DNA of 6,284 bases, from the NCBI GenBank assembly GCA_030050125.1, contig JASIJN010000270.1, forward strand, positions 1-6,284, in the 5' to 3' direction. The stretch's first letter is position 1. The number at the start of each line of letters is the position of its first letter. Source of the stretch: Streptosporangiaceae bacterium (GTDB lineage Bacteria; Actinomycetota; Actinomycetes; Streptosporangiales; Streptosporangiaceae). The position numbers and the translations under genes were made by a program. Of this stretch, positions 1-6,172 are shown piece after piece. The notes beneath the pieces are model-generated. The model searched no databases and was not told where the DNA came from. It was given only the letters and a program-made list of their open reading frames with translations.

Positions 1-1
1 G

Positions 2-472
2 CTGGACGAGCCGACGGCCGGCGCCGACCCGGACACGCGCACCGCGCTGCTGGCAGCCGTCAGGGCGCGCGCGGCGGCAGGGACCGCGATCGTCTACACC
101 ACCCATTACCTGCCCGAGCTGGCCGACCTGGGTGCCACGCTCGCCGTGGCCAGGGCAGGCAGGATCATTGCCAGAGGAACACAGCACAGCCTCATCAGCG
201 GGCTGCCGGGCGAGCTGCGGCTGCGATTCGACGGCGACGCCCCCGGCACGGGAACGGCTGCTGCCTGCGCTGGCCACCCGGCGCTACCCGCCGCGCTCGC
301 GGGCCGGTCCAAGAAAGCGGGCGGCGAACTGGCGATCGCCAGTACCGACCCGCCAGCTGACCTGGCCGCAGTGCTCGCCGCAGGATGCTCGCCGACGTCG
401 GTGGACGTCCGCAAGCCCGATCTAGACGACCTGTACCGCGCGCTGGCTCTGGAGGCTTCCCGTGCTGCGTGA
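2..472 (+). CDS. ABC transporter ATP-binding protein, C-terminal part (5' end outside window)
   Basis: This is the last 156 residues of an ABC-type ATPase, which hydrolyses ATP on the cytoplasmic side to drive an exporter. The reading frame is open from the window edge. It begins in the Walker B/D-loop segment LDEPTAGADPDTR, where Asp2 and Glu3 of the visible part are the Mg-binding and catalytic acids. The H-loop TTHYLPE follows with its switch His at about residue 35, then the usual ARAGRIIARGT strand. The last 100 residues form the less conserved C-terminal extension of drug- and antibiotic-type exporters, ending in a DLDDLYRAL helix. Walker A and the LSGGQ signature must lie upstream of the window. 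The stop overlaps the start of the permease gene by 11 bases, so the two subunits are translationally coupled. The ATPase assignment is secure; the substrate cannot be told. Confidence 0.93.
   Translation: MDEPTAGADPDTRTALLAAVRARAAAGTAIVYTTHYLPELADLGATLAVARAGRIIARGTQHSLISGLPGELRLRFDGDAPGTGTAAACAGHPALPAALAGRSKKAGGELAIASTDPPADLAAVLAAGCSPTSVDVRKPDLDDLYRALALEASRAA
451..455 (+). promoter_or_regulatory. Ribosome binding site of the ABC-2 permease
   Basis: GGAGG lies 6 nt upstream of the GTG at 462, inside the 3' end of the ATPase gene. It fixes the permease start at the GTG that overlaps the ATPase stop codon. Confidence 0.7.
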
Positions 473-1220
473 CCCGTTGCACCGAACCGGCGCCCTCGTC
501 CGGCACAACGCCACGCTCATGGCGCGGGAGCCGGGCCCGCTGGCCACCCGGATGATCCTTCCGCTGGGGTTCCTGCTGCTGCTGCACCCGCTGTACGAGC
601 AGGCCCAGCACGGCAACCGGGGGGTCACCCAGGCCGTCACCGCCGCGCTGGTGACGTTCTCGCTGATGGCCATGAGCATCGCGGGCAGCGCGATCCTCAC
701 CGAGCGCATCTGGCATACCTGGGAACGCATCACGGCGACCGCCACGCACCCGGCCGAACAGCTCGCCGGAAAGGCGGTGCCGGTGGTGGGGGCCCTGCTG
801 CTGCAGCAGTCCATCGTCCTGGCCTTCGGCATGGCGGCCCTGGGCCTGGCCGTGGCGGGCCTGCCCCTGCTCGTGCTGGTCGTGCTGGCGTGGTCACTGA
901 CCATCACCAGCATGGGCGCCGCGCTCGGCCTGACCGTACGCAGCCTGAGCGCGCTGTCCGCGTGCTACGACATCGGCGGGATGATCCTCTCCAGCCTCGG
1001 CGGGGCACTGGTACCGCTAGCGGCCATGCCGCTGTGGATCCGGCACCTCGCGCCGGCGTCACCTGGCTACTGGGCGGTGTCCGCGCTGCAGGCGGCAGTG
1101 CGCGGCGACACCTCCCGTGCCCTCGGCGCGTGCGCCGTGATGATGGCCTTTACCGCAGCCGCATGCCTGGTGGCCATGATGCGGACCGGCAGCACCCGGG
1201 GCCGGTCATCCAGGCTCTGA
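462..1220 (+). CDS. ABC-2 type transporter permease
   Basis: This is a 252-residue integral membrane subunit that pairs with the ATPase encoded just upstream. Hydrophobic stretches suggest six membrane segments at about residues 31-45, 57-79, 104-131, 133-157, 170-190 and 219-240, the normal ABC-2 layout. Family hallmarks are the ER..HTWERI coupling-helix region (81-90) after the second segment and the PLAAMPLWIRHLAPASPGYW region (185-204) before the last one. The GTG start at 462 is supported by GGAGG six bases upstream and by the 11-base overlap with the ATPase stop. The C-terminus is short, basic and cytoplasmic. By family, such pairs export small hydrophobic molecules, peptides or drugs; nothing here identifies the cargo. 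Confidence 0.9.
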   Translation: MLRDPLHRTGALVRHNATLMAREPGPLATRMILPLGFLLLLHPLYEQAQHGNRGVTQAVTAALVTFSLMAMSIAGSAILTERIWHTWERITATATHPAEQLAGKAVPVVGALLLQQSIVLAFGMAALGLAVAGLPLLVLVVLAWSLTITSMGAALGLTVRSLSALSACYDIGGMILSSLGGALVPLAAMPLWIRHLAPASPGYWAVSALQAAVRGDTSRALGACAVMMAFTAAACLVAMMRTGSTRGRSSRL

Positions 1221-1350
1221 ACCCGCGGATCGGTACCGCCCGACATTCTCAGCACACCCCGACGCAGGCCTTCACTCAGCAGGCCAGAGGCCCGGCCACT
1301 CACGGCGTGATCGCCGGGCACGACAGCCACGGTGATTACCATTGCCTGCC

Positions 1351-1704
1351 ATGGACTTCGACCGGTTCGCGATCACGCTGCTTGTGCTCCGCGATGACGC
1401 ACCAGAACTCACGCCGGAACAAGAAGATGCGCTGCAGGACGCGCACCTGTCCCACCTCGCGGACCTGCACCAAGCCGGCCATCTGCTCGCCGCCGGCCCG
1501 CTGCTGGACCGCACATCGCAGTTCCGCGGGCTGTGCATCCTCAACGTCGGTGTTGAGGAAGCCCGAGCGCTTAAGGAGAGTGACCCCGCCGTCCGGGCCG
1601 GCAGGTTTGCCGTCATCGCCTTGCCGTGGATGGTCCCAGCCGGAGCGATAAGTTTCTCGCCGACCCGCTTTCCACGGTCGGCATCCGAAGCGCTCGGAAG
1701 CTAA
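1351..1704 (+). CDS. YciI-like (YCII-related) family protein
   Basis: This is a 117-residue cytoplasmic protein of the YCII-related family, a small ferredoxin-like alpha/beta fold whose cellular role is mostly unknown. The sequence has the family pattern: an N-terminal strand FAITLLVLR, then the helix DAHLSHLADLHQAGHLLAAG (30-49) with the conserved His/Asp cluster (H32, H35, D38), then DPAVRAGRFAV (78-88) and PWMVP. The C-terminal SFSPTRFPRS resembles, from memory, actinobacterial members. I chose ATG 1351 because MDFDRFAI is the usual beginning. A TTG at 1342, with a GGTGA-like element 5-10 nt before it, would add three residues (MPA). The gene is 130 bp after the permease and probably has its own promoter; none is evident. 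Family call sure, function unknown. Confidence 0.87.
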   Translation: MDFDRFAITLLVLRDDAPELTPEQEDALQDAHLSHLADLHQAGHLLAAGPLLDRTSQFRGLCILNVGVEEARALKESDPAVRAGRFAVIALPWMVPAGAISFSPTRFPRSASEALGS

Positions 1705-1795
1705 CGCGCGGGCTCGGTGGTAACGACCCTCGCCACCTGCAGCCATCTACCGTCGAAACGGTGCCCGACAGCGCTCCCGGCGGCGTGAGCGAATG

Positions 1796-1821
1796 TTCGC
1801 GCGGCGATCGCCGCTCGCGAA
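1796..1821. terminator. Hairpin between convergent genes, likely bidirectional terminator
   Basis: The arms TTCGCG+CGGC (1796-1805) and GCCG+CGCGAA (1810-1821, with a 2-nt CT bulge at 1814-1815) pair over 10 bp around a GATC loop. Its core GCGGCGATCGCCGC is a perfect 14-bp palindrome. It sits in the 137-bp gap between the 3' ends of the YciI and VOC genes, where both transcripts should stop. No T-tract follows, as is common for GC-rich actinobacterial terminators. A smaller hairpin, ACCGT-CGAA-ACGGT, lies at 1749-1762 just after the YciI stop and may help on the + strand. Confidence 0.55.
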
Positions 1822-1841
1822 GATGCCACGTTCGCGGCCAC

Positions 1842-2276
1842 TCAGTCGAGATCGAACTCGTTGCCCTCGATGTCCTGCATCACGATGCACGACTCGTTGT
1901 CGTCATCGGCAGGCAGTAGTCGCACGCGAATCGCGCCGAGCGCGACCAGCCGTACGCATTCGGCCTCAAGCGCGGCCAGGCGCTCTTTACCCACGAGCCC
2001 GGTGCCGACCCGCACGTCAAGATGCAGCCGATTCTTGACGACCTTGCCTTCGGGAACGCGCTGGAAGAACAGTCGCGGGCCCGCACTCGAGGGATCAATG
2101 CATGCGAACCATGAACCTTGATCCTCAGGCGGCAGCGAGCGATCGAAATCGTCCCAGGTGGCAAACCCCTCCGGTGGCGGCGGCACGACGTACCCCAGCA
2201 CCTCGCACCAGAAACGAGCGACGCGCTCGGGTTCTGCGCAGTCGAAGGTGACTTGGAACTGCTTGACCGACGTCAT
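1842..2276 (-). CDS. VOC superfamily / glyoxalase-like domain protein, single domain
   Basis: This is a 144-residue single-domain protein of the vicinal oxygen chelate fold, close to the Glyoxalase_6 type common in actinobacteria. Features in order: strand QVTFDCAEPERVARFW (8-23), which opens the first beta-alpha-beta unit; the PPPPEGFATWDDF segment (32-44); DPSSAGPRLFFQRVPEGKVV; NRLHLDV (82-88), where H85 is a usual metal-ligand position; and the closing VMQDIEGNEFDLD with E140. Members may be dioxygenases, isomerases or resistance proteins, and many have no known substrate; none is assigned here. The ATG at 2276 is preferred because the family begins close to this strand and a GGTGGA element lies just upstream. 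An in-frame GTG at 2357 would add 27 low-complexity, arginine-rich residues and looks unlikely. It lies downstream of the DinB-like gene on the same strand, 137 bp away. Confidence 0.86.
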   Translation of the reverse strand: MTSVKQFQVTFDCAEPERVARFWCEVLGYVVPPPPEGFATWDDFDRSLPPEDQGSWFACIDPSSAGPRLFFQRVPEGKVVKNRLHLDVRVGTGLVGKERLAALEAECVRLVALGAIRVRLLPADDDNESCIVMQDIEGNEFDLD

Positions 2277-2413
2277 CGGTCCACCATAGAGACCGGGTCT
2301 TTCGTCGTCTCCGCGGGCCCGCCCCTGGCTAGGTCGCCGCTGGCCGCGAATATTCACCGAGGGGTATACGGCTTACCTCCTGCGCGGTACTCCCTGGTCC
2401 CCGCAACGTTCGC

Positions 2414-3157
2414 TTAAGGTTCCTGTTTCGGCGCAGCACTTGGCGAGGGGCGCTCGAGCAGATCGAGGTCGCGCACGCAGAAACCGTGGTGCGCCCACTC
2501 CTCGTCCAGCACTACGTGCACGCACTCGAGCACCGACTTCCCACTGGCGTATGGCGGCCAGCCCTGGCCCGCCGGCACTGGTGCGGGCGCCGCCAGCTCA
2601 TCGGGCGTCACAGTCGACAGCCAGCGCTCTAGTTCGGCGCCATGCACGTCGCGCACGGCCAGCACCTCGTCGAGGCTCGGAGTCGCCGCTCGATCCAGGC
2701 CCTGCTCTTCCTGGTCAGGAACGAACTCGGACGCCAATCCGATAGCGGTGAACGGCTTGGTCGACCCCAGGCAGCAGCGACGGAACCACGAGTCATGCAC
2801 GAACACCAGATGGCGCAGGGTCTCCACCGCCGACCACTCACCGCCGACGCGCTGCTGCTCCGAACCCGTGCGCATCCCTGCGAGCCGCTCAAGCGTCGCC
2901 GCCCAGTCGGCCCGCAGCTGCCGAAAGGCTTCCTGCAGGTCAGCCGGGTCGGCCGAGCGGATGAGCAGCCGCACCGGATGGCGACGGTCGAGTTCGGCCT
3001 CGACGTATGACGTCACCTCGACTCCGTTGACCACCAGGTTGCTGACCAGCCCGTCGATGACGGCGTCCTGCATCACGACCCCGATCAGACGGGCGCGGGT
3101 CAAGTCGCACTCGCGGAATTCGGCATCAGTCAGGTCCTGGTCCTCGAATCTCGCCAT
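2414..3157 (-). CDS. DinB family protein with N-terminal pentapeptide-like segment
   Basis: This is a 247-residue soluble protein. Residues 1-50 carry imperfect pentapeptide-like repeats (ARFEDQDLTDAEFRECDLTR, then ARLIGVV). Residues 75-235 form a DinB_2-type four-helix bundle: LRADWAATLERLAGM, then VGGEWSAVETLRHLVFVHDSW (104-124) with H116, and near the C-terminus LECVHVVLDEEWAHHGFCVRDLDLL (210-234) with H214, H223 and H224. H116 plus the C-terminal histidines are placed like the metal triad of DinB/YfiT proteins. Some DinB relatives are thiol-S-transferases (mycothiol- or bacillithiol-dependent); whether this one is cannot be told. The ATG at 3157 gives the expected MARFEDQDL beginning. A GTG at 3187 would add ten residues (MSVRRWILPG) read from recombinase-derived DNA, so I rejected it. 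The promoter must lie in the divergent gap that holds the recombinase remnant. Confidence 0.87.
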   Translation of the reverse strand: MARFEDQDLTDAEFRECDLTRARLIGVVMQDAVIDGLVSNLVVNGVEVTSYVEAELDRRHPVRLLIRSADPADLQEAFRQLRADWAATLERLAGMRTGSEQQRVGGEWSAVETLRHLVFVHDSWFRRCCLGSTKPFTAIGLASEFVPDQEEQGLDRAATPSLDEVLAVRDVHGAELERWLSTVTPDELAAPAPVPAGQGWPPYASGKSVLECVHVVLDEEWAHHGFCVRDLDLLERPSPSAAPKQEP

Positions 3158-3192
3158 GCCGGGCAGTATCCACCGGCGTACTGACACCCCCG

Positions 3193-3294
3193 ACCGGTGG
3201 CGATCTTGACGGTCTGTAAGCCCTCGGCCGCGTCCGGCATGGTGGTAACGAAGGTGCGACGAAGCATGTGCGGGTGAGCCCTGGTGATCCGGGC
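3193..3294 (-). pseudogene. Remnant of a tyrosine recombinase (phage-type integrase), HxxR-box fragment
   Basis: On the minus strand this stretch reads ARITRAHPHMLRRTFVTTM, then PDAAEGLQTVKIATG. From memory of the family, it aligns without gaps to the segment of actinobacterial tyrosine recombinases that carries box II (typically ITRAHPHMLRHTFVTTMLDAG followed by LRDVQIAA). The catalytic His and Arg of HxxR are kept (HMLR, 3259-3270). The preceding catalytic Arg, the HADPRTT-like box and the nucleophilic Tyr are absent. About 34 codons survive between the start of the DinB-like gene and the start of the VOC gene on the other strand. The fragment cannot encode an active enzyme. It is likely a scar of an integrated element, and both neighbours' upstream regions now lie in it. 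Confidence 0.62.
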
Positions 3295-3317
3295 GCCTGG
3301 GAGCATCGCGGGCACGC

Positions 3318-3322
3318 GGGGA
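3318..3322 (+). promoter_or_regulatory. Ribosome binding site that decides the VOC protein start
   Basis: GGGGA lies 5 nt before GTG 3328 (counting 3323-3327). The next in-frame GTG, at 3349, has its purine run (GTGGGGA, 3341-3347) only one base away, which is too close to serve it. This favours GTG 3328. Confidence 0.5.
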
Positions 3323-3327
3323 TCGGC

Positions 3328-4071
3328 GTGGCCTTCTATGGTGGGGATGTGCTGACTGGACCGCGCCTGCGCCAGGTGGCTCTGGTCGCGCGCGATTGTG
3401 GCCGGGTTGCCGCTGAGCTGAGCCGGGTCTTCGGCTGGGGGCAGCCGTTTCGCGATCCGGGGGTAGGACAGTTCGGCCTGGCCAACGCGGTGTTCGCGGT
3501 TGGCGACACGTTCGTGGAGGTCGTCGCGCCAGTGCGGCCGGATACCACCGCGGGCCGGTACCTTGACCGGCGCGGCGGCGACGGCGGGTATATGGCGATA
3601 TTCCAGGTTCCGGACCTGGCGGTGGCCCGGGACAGGCTCGCCGGCCTGGGGGTGCGGGTGGTCTGGACGGTCGGCCTGCCTGACATCGCCGCCACGCACC
3701 TGCATCCCAAGGACGTCCCCGGCGCCATCGTGTCGCTGGACTGGGCGGCTCCCGCGGAATCGTGGCGGTGGGCGGGCCCGTCGTGGACGGGCCGGGCGCC
3801 GGAGCACGCTGGCGGCGGCGTGATCGGGCTGACGATCGAGGTCCGCGACCCGCCCGCTGCCGCGCGGCGCTGGGCGGCGGTGCTTGGCATCCCCGTCGCT
3901 GGCGGCGGGCAATCCACGGTCGTGGAGCTGCCCGACTCGGGCCAGCGGCTGCGGTTCGTGCCGGCCGGGGCGGCCCGCGGCGAGGGAATCACCGCGGTGA
4001 CCATCGCTGGGCTGAGCGGCGGCGGGCCGTGGAGGATCGGCGGGGTCCGCTTCGTCGGCGAGGAAGGATGA
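3328..4071 (+). CDS. VOC family protein, two half-domains, coupled to enoyl-CoA hydratase
   Basis: This is a 247-residue cytoplasmic protein with two vicinal-oxygen-chelate modules. The first (about 13-138) runs from RLRQVALVARD through NAVFAVGDTFVEVVAPV (E64) and YLDRRGGDGGYMAIFQV to AATHLHPKDVPGAIVSLDW (121-139, H124 and H126). The HLHPKD..GA block resembles the one in methylmalonyl-CoA epimerases. The usual first ligand His is Gln16 (RQVALV), so metal binding, if any, must differ. The second module (about 163-230, GVIGLTIEVRD onward) is shorter and lacks obvious ligands. The start is GTG 3328; an upstream GTG at 3268 would read through recombinase-derived DNA. One base separates its stop from the crotonase ATG, so the two are co-transcribed and probably act on the same CoA thioester. 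An epimerase or isomerase role is inference. Confidence 0.85.
   Translation: MAFYGGDVLTGPRLRQVALVARDCGRVAAELSRVFGWGQPFRDPGVGQFGLANAVFAVGDTFVEVVAPVRPDTTAGRYLDRRGGDGGYMAIFQVPDLAVARDRLAGLGVRVVWTVGLPDIAATHLHPKDVPGAIVSLDWAAPAESWRWAGPSWTGRAPEHAGGGVIGLTIEVRDPPAAARRWAAVLGIPVAGGGQSTVVELPDSGQRLRFVPAGAARGEGITAVTIAGLSGGGPWRIGGVRFVGEEG
4062..4067 (+). promoter_or_regulatory. Ribosome binding site of the enoyl-CoA hydratase gene
   Basis: GGAAGG lies 5 nt before ATG 4073 and overlaps the last codons of the VOC gene. Together with the one-base gap between the genes it indicates translational coupling. Confidence 0.7.
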
Positions 4072-4072
4072 C

Positions 4073-4897
4073 ATGATCACGCTTGACACCGGGACCGCGG
4101 ACCTGCGGGCCGAAATCGACGCAGGCGTCGCGGTAATCACCATGAACCGCCCCGACCGGCGGAACGCCTTCTCCCCGGCCATGCTGTCCGCCATGGCGGA
4201 TGTCCTCGCCCAGGCCGAGACCGACGATGCGGTCGGCTGCGTCGTGCTCACCGGGGCGGGCGGTGCCTTCTGCGCGGGCGGCGACGTCAAGAGCATGGCC
4301 GCCTCGCCGGCTGGCCCCGGCGGTGCCAGCCGGTCAGTGGATGCGGCCATCCACCGCCAGCGACTGAACCAGCGGGCCACCAGCGGCCGCCTGTGGGGCA
4401 TGCCGAAGCCGACGATCGCCGCCATCACAGGCCCGGCGGCCGGGGCTGGCCTGTCGCTGGCGCTGGCGTGCGATCTTCGTTACGCGGTCCCCGGCGCGGT
4501 GCTGACCACGGCCTTCGCCCGGGTTGCGCTGGCCGGGGATTACGGCGGGACCTGGTTTCTGTCCCGGCTGGTGGGCAGCGGCAAAGCCAAAGAGCTCTAC
4601 TACTTCTCCGAGCGGCTCAGCGCGGAAGAGGCCGAGCGGCTCGGGATCATCAACGCCATCTTCCCGGTCGCCGGCTTCGAGCAGGAGGTCATGGCACGCG
4701 CTCACCGGCTGGCCGAAGGGCCGTCGATCGCCTACCGCTACATGAAGGAAAACCTCAACCGGGCCGTGACAGGCGAACTCGGCGAATGCATGGACCTCGA
4801 AGTCACCCACCACATGCACACCGGGCTCACCGACGACCACCGCGAGGCCGCCCAAGCGTTCACAGACAAACGCGAACCCCGCTTCCGAGGCCGGTGA
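4073..4897 (+). CDS. Enoyl-CoA hydratase/isomerase family protein (crotonase fold)
   Basis: This is a 274-residue crotonase-fold enzyme acting on acyl-CoA thioesters. The N-terminal VAVITMNRPDRRNAFSPAM (19-37) is the family signature. FCAGGD (66-71) and GPAAGAG (120-126) supply the oxyanion-hole backbone NH groups. The C-terminus DDHREAAQAFTDKREPRFRG is typical. Both catalytic glutamates of classical hydratases (rat E144 and E164) are replaced, by S128 and F148. Instead GDYGGTWFLSRL (155-166) places D156 in the loop where PaaG-type isomerases have PDCGGTW. This suggests a double-bond isomerase, or a hydratase of changed mechanism, rather than a standard beta-oxidation hydratase. It is coupled to the VOC gene. 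No dehydrogenase, CoA ligase or thiolase is in view, so the pathway is unknown. Family assignment sure; reaction inferred. Confidence 0.93.
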   Translation: MITLDTGTADLRAEIDAGVAVITMNRPDRRNAFSPAMLSAMADVLAQAETDDAVGCVVLTGAGGAFCAGGDVKSMAASPAGPGGASRSVDAAIHRQRLNQRATSGRLWGMPKPTIAAITGPAAGAGLSLALACDLRYAVPGAVLTTAFARVALAGDYGGTWFLSRLVGSGKAKELYYFSERLSAEEAERLGIINAIFPVAGFEQEVMARAHRLAEGPSIAYRYMKENLNRAVTGELGECMDLEVTHHMHTGLTDDHREAAQAFTDKREPRFRGR

Positions 4898-5174
4898 CCT
4901 GTGGTGGCACCCGCGAATTAAGTGATTGCGGATTCGGGGCGCTTTCATCCTTTCGCGGGCTGCCTTCGGATGCGCGTTCCCGGCCACTCGCGATGAGGCA
5001 CGGCGGTGACGTGCGCGGGCCGGACGTGTACCTGTCGGGTACTTCGCATGGACCTGCGGCCCGCCTCGCAGCCGGCGGTTCGCTGTCCGCTTTCGGAAGC
5101 CTGCAGGCGAGGCCGCGGGCGTGGTTCTGGCACCCCGCAGGGCAGCGCATGACGATCGGCGCTTTACTGCTGGC
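4898..5174. other. Intergenic region before the EamA transporter, no gene recognised
   Basis: This is 277 bp without a credible gene on either strand; the frames open here are low-complexity shadows. It must hold the promoter of the transporter, but no good -35/-10 pair could be picked out. A short inverted repeat, GTACC-TGTCG-GGTAC (5028-5042), about 130 bp before the start, could be an operator or be chance. Confidence 0.4.
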
Positions 5175-6140
5175 ATGGTGTTAGTGGTGAGCCTGGGTCT
5201 GAGCGCGGCGCTGATCTACGGCATTTCGGATTTCCTCGGCGGCTTCGCCGCCAGCCGCTTTTCCGCCCTGCAGGTGACCCTGATCGCCTTCCTGGCCGGG
5301 CTCATCGTCTCGCTGGCCTTCCTGCCGTTCGTAGTTTCGGCCTGGACGGCCCCGGCTCTCGTCTACGGAGCGATCGCGGGAGTAACGGCGGCGGTGTCGA
5401 TCTGGCTGCTCTACAGTTGCTTCGCCATCGGGCCGGTCAGTCTGCTCGCCCCGCTGGTCGCGCTCATCGCTGCCCTGGTGCCCGTCGTCTACGGCCTGTC
5501 CCGCCACGAACGCATCGACACGGTCGGCAAGGTCGCCATCGGCGCGGTCCTGGCGTCGGCCGCTCTCATCGGGTACACCCCCGGCAGCCGGCGGACGCCC
5601 GTGCGGTCACGGGCGCTCCTGCTGGGCATAGCCGCCGGCCTGGCGACCGGCGGATACCTCGTCGCCCTGGACTACACGCCATCCCGCTCAGGGGCAGTGC
5701 CCATCGTCGTCGTGTTCATCGCCGGCAGCCTGCTGCTCGCCCTCGCCGCTGCCGCCGCTCGCTGGCGGCATTCACCGGCCCGCGTACCGTGCCAGGCCGA
5801 CGTGGGCGGCCCGCCGTGGCAGCGCCAGGTTCCCCTCATCCTGGCGATAATCAGCGGGATGACGCAGGCTGTCGCCGACGTCATGGCCATCATTGGCATC
5901 CACTTGGGCGACCTCGCAGTCATAGGTGCGCTGGTGGCTCTCTATCCCCTAGGCACGATCATGCTCGCTGTCATCGTCAACCGAGAGCGGCCGACTCCGC
6001 TCCAGTTCGCCGGGATCGCCCTGGCCGTCGCCGCCTCCGTCGCCCTCAGCGCTGTGCCGCATGCGGCAGGCTCCTGCTCTACGCCGGCCAGCCCCTGCAA
6101 AGCCCCACGAATGGGACCAATAGGTGCGCGTCGCCCTTGA
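5175..6140 (+). CDS. EamA / DMT-family transporter (10 TM drug/metabolite transporter type)
   Basis: This is a 321-residue membrane protein of the drug/metabolite transporter superfamily, built from two EamA repeats of five helices. Repeat one starts at SLGLSAALIYGISDFLGG (6-23) and contains LLYSCFAIGPVSLLAPLVAL (78-97). Repeat two starts near RALLLGIAAGLATGGYLVAL (146-165) and contains HLGDLAVIGALVALYPLGTI (243-262). The last helix is about 279-295. A polar loop (197-218) links helices in repeat two. ATG 5175 places the first helix right at the N-terminus; a GTG at 5121 would add an unlikely 18-residue polar leader. The ribosome site is weak. The tail after the last helix (296-321, Pro/Cys/Ser/Arg-rich) looks unlike the family and ends only 32 bp before a group II intron domain V, so it may derive from inserted DNA. 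The exported or imported metabolite is unknown. Confidence 0.88.
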   Translation: MVLVVSLGLSAALIYGISDFLGGFAASRFSALQVTLIAFLAGLIVSLAFLPFVVSAWTAPALVYGAIAGVTAAVSIWLLYSCFAIGPVSLLAPLVALIAALVPVVYGLSRHERIDTVGKVAIGAVLASAALIGYTPGSRRTPVRSRALLLGIAAGLATGGYLVALDYTPSRSGAVPIVVVFIAGSLLLALAAAAARWRHSPARVPCQADVGGPPWQRQVPLILAIISGMTQAVADVMAIIGIHLGDLAVIGALVALYPLGTIMLAVIVNRERPTPLQFAGIALAVAASVALSAVPHAAGSCSTPASPCKAPRMGPIGARRP

Positions 6141-6172
6141 TAGCGACCCGCAAGCAGCACATCGCCTTGCTC

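Noticed and set aside
1303..1316. CGGCG-TGAT-CGCCG hairpin upstream of the YciI gene
   Set aside because: Only a 5-bp stem, expected by chance at this GC content, with no T-tract; too weak to call as terminator or operator.
2364..2384. AGGAGG and GTATAC on the minus strand upstream of the small VOC gene, read as an RBS or -10 element
   Set aside because: The AGGAGG is about 18 bases from the in-frame GTG 2357 and no -35 sits at a suitable distance, so neither is convincing.
3206..3211. TTGACG as a -35 box for the VOC operon
   Set aside because: No acceptable -10 element 16-19 bases downstream, and it coincides with codons of the recombinase remnant.
3310..3345. GHADPR on the minus strand, resembling the HADPR box of tyrosine recombinases
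   Set aside because: It is on the wrong side of the HxxR box and overlaps the VOC gene start, so it is probably chance.
3130..4428. Very long minus-strand open frame (432 codons) covering the VOC and crotonase genes
   Set aside because: Antisense shadow of two well-recognised + strand genes; composition is Arg/Pro/Ala-rich. Only its last part (3193-3294), lying in the gap, matches a real family, and it is reported as a recombinase remnant.
4334..5176. 280-codon minus-strand open frame
   Set aside because: Antisense to the crotonase and the intergenic gap; no family resemblance. It is open because of high GC.
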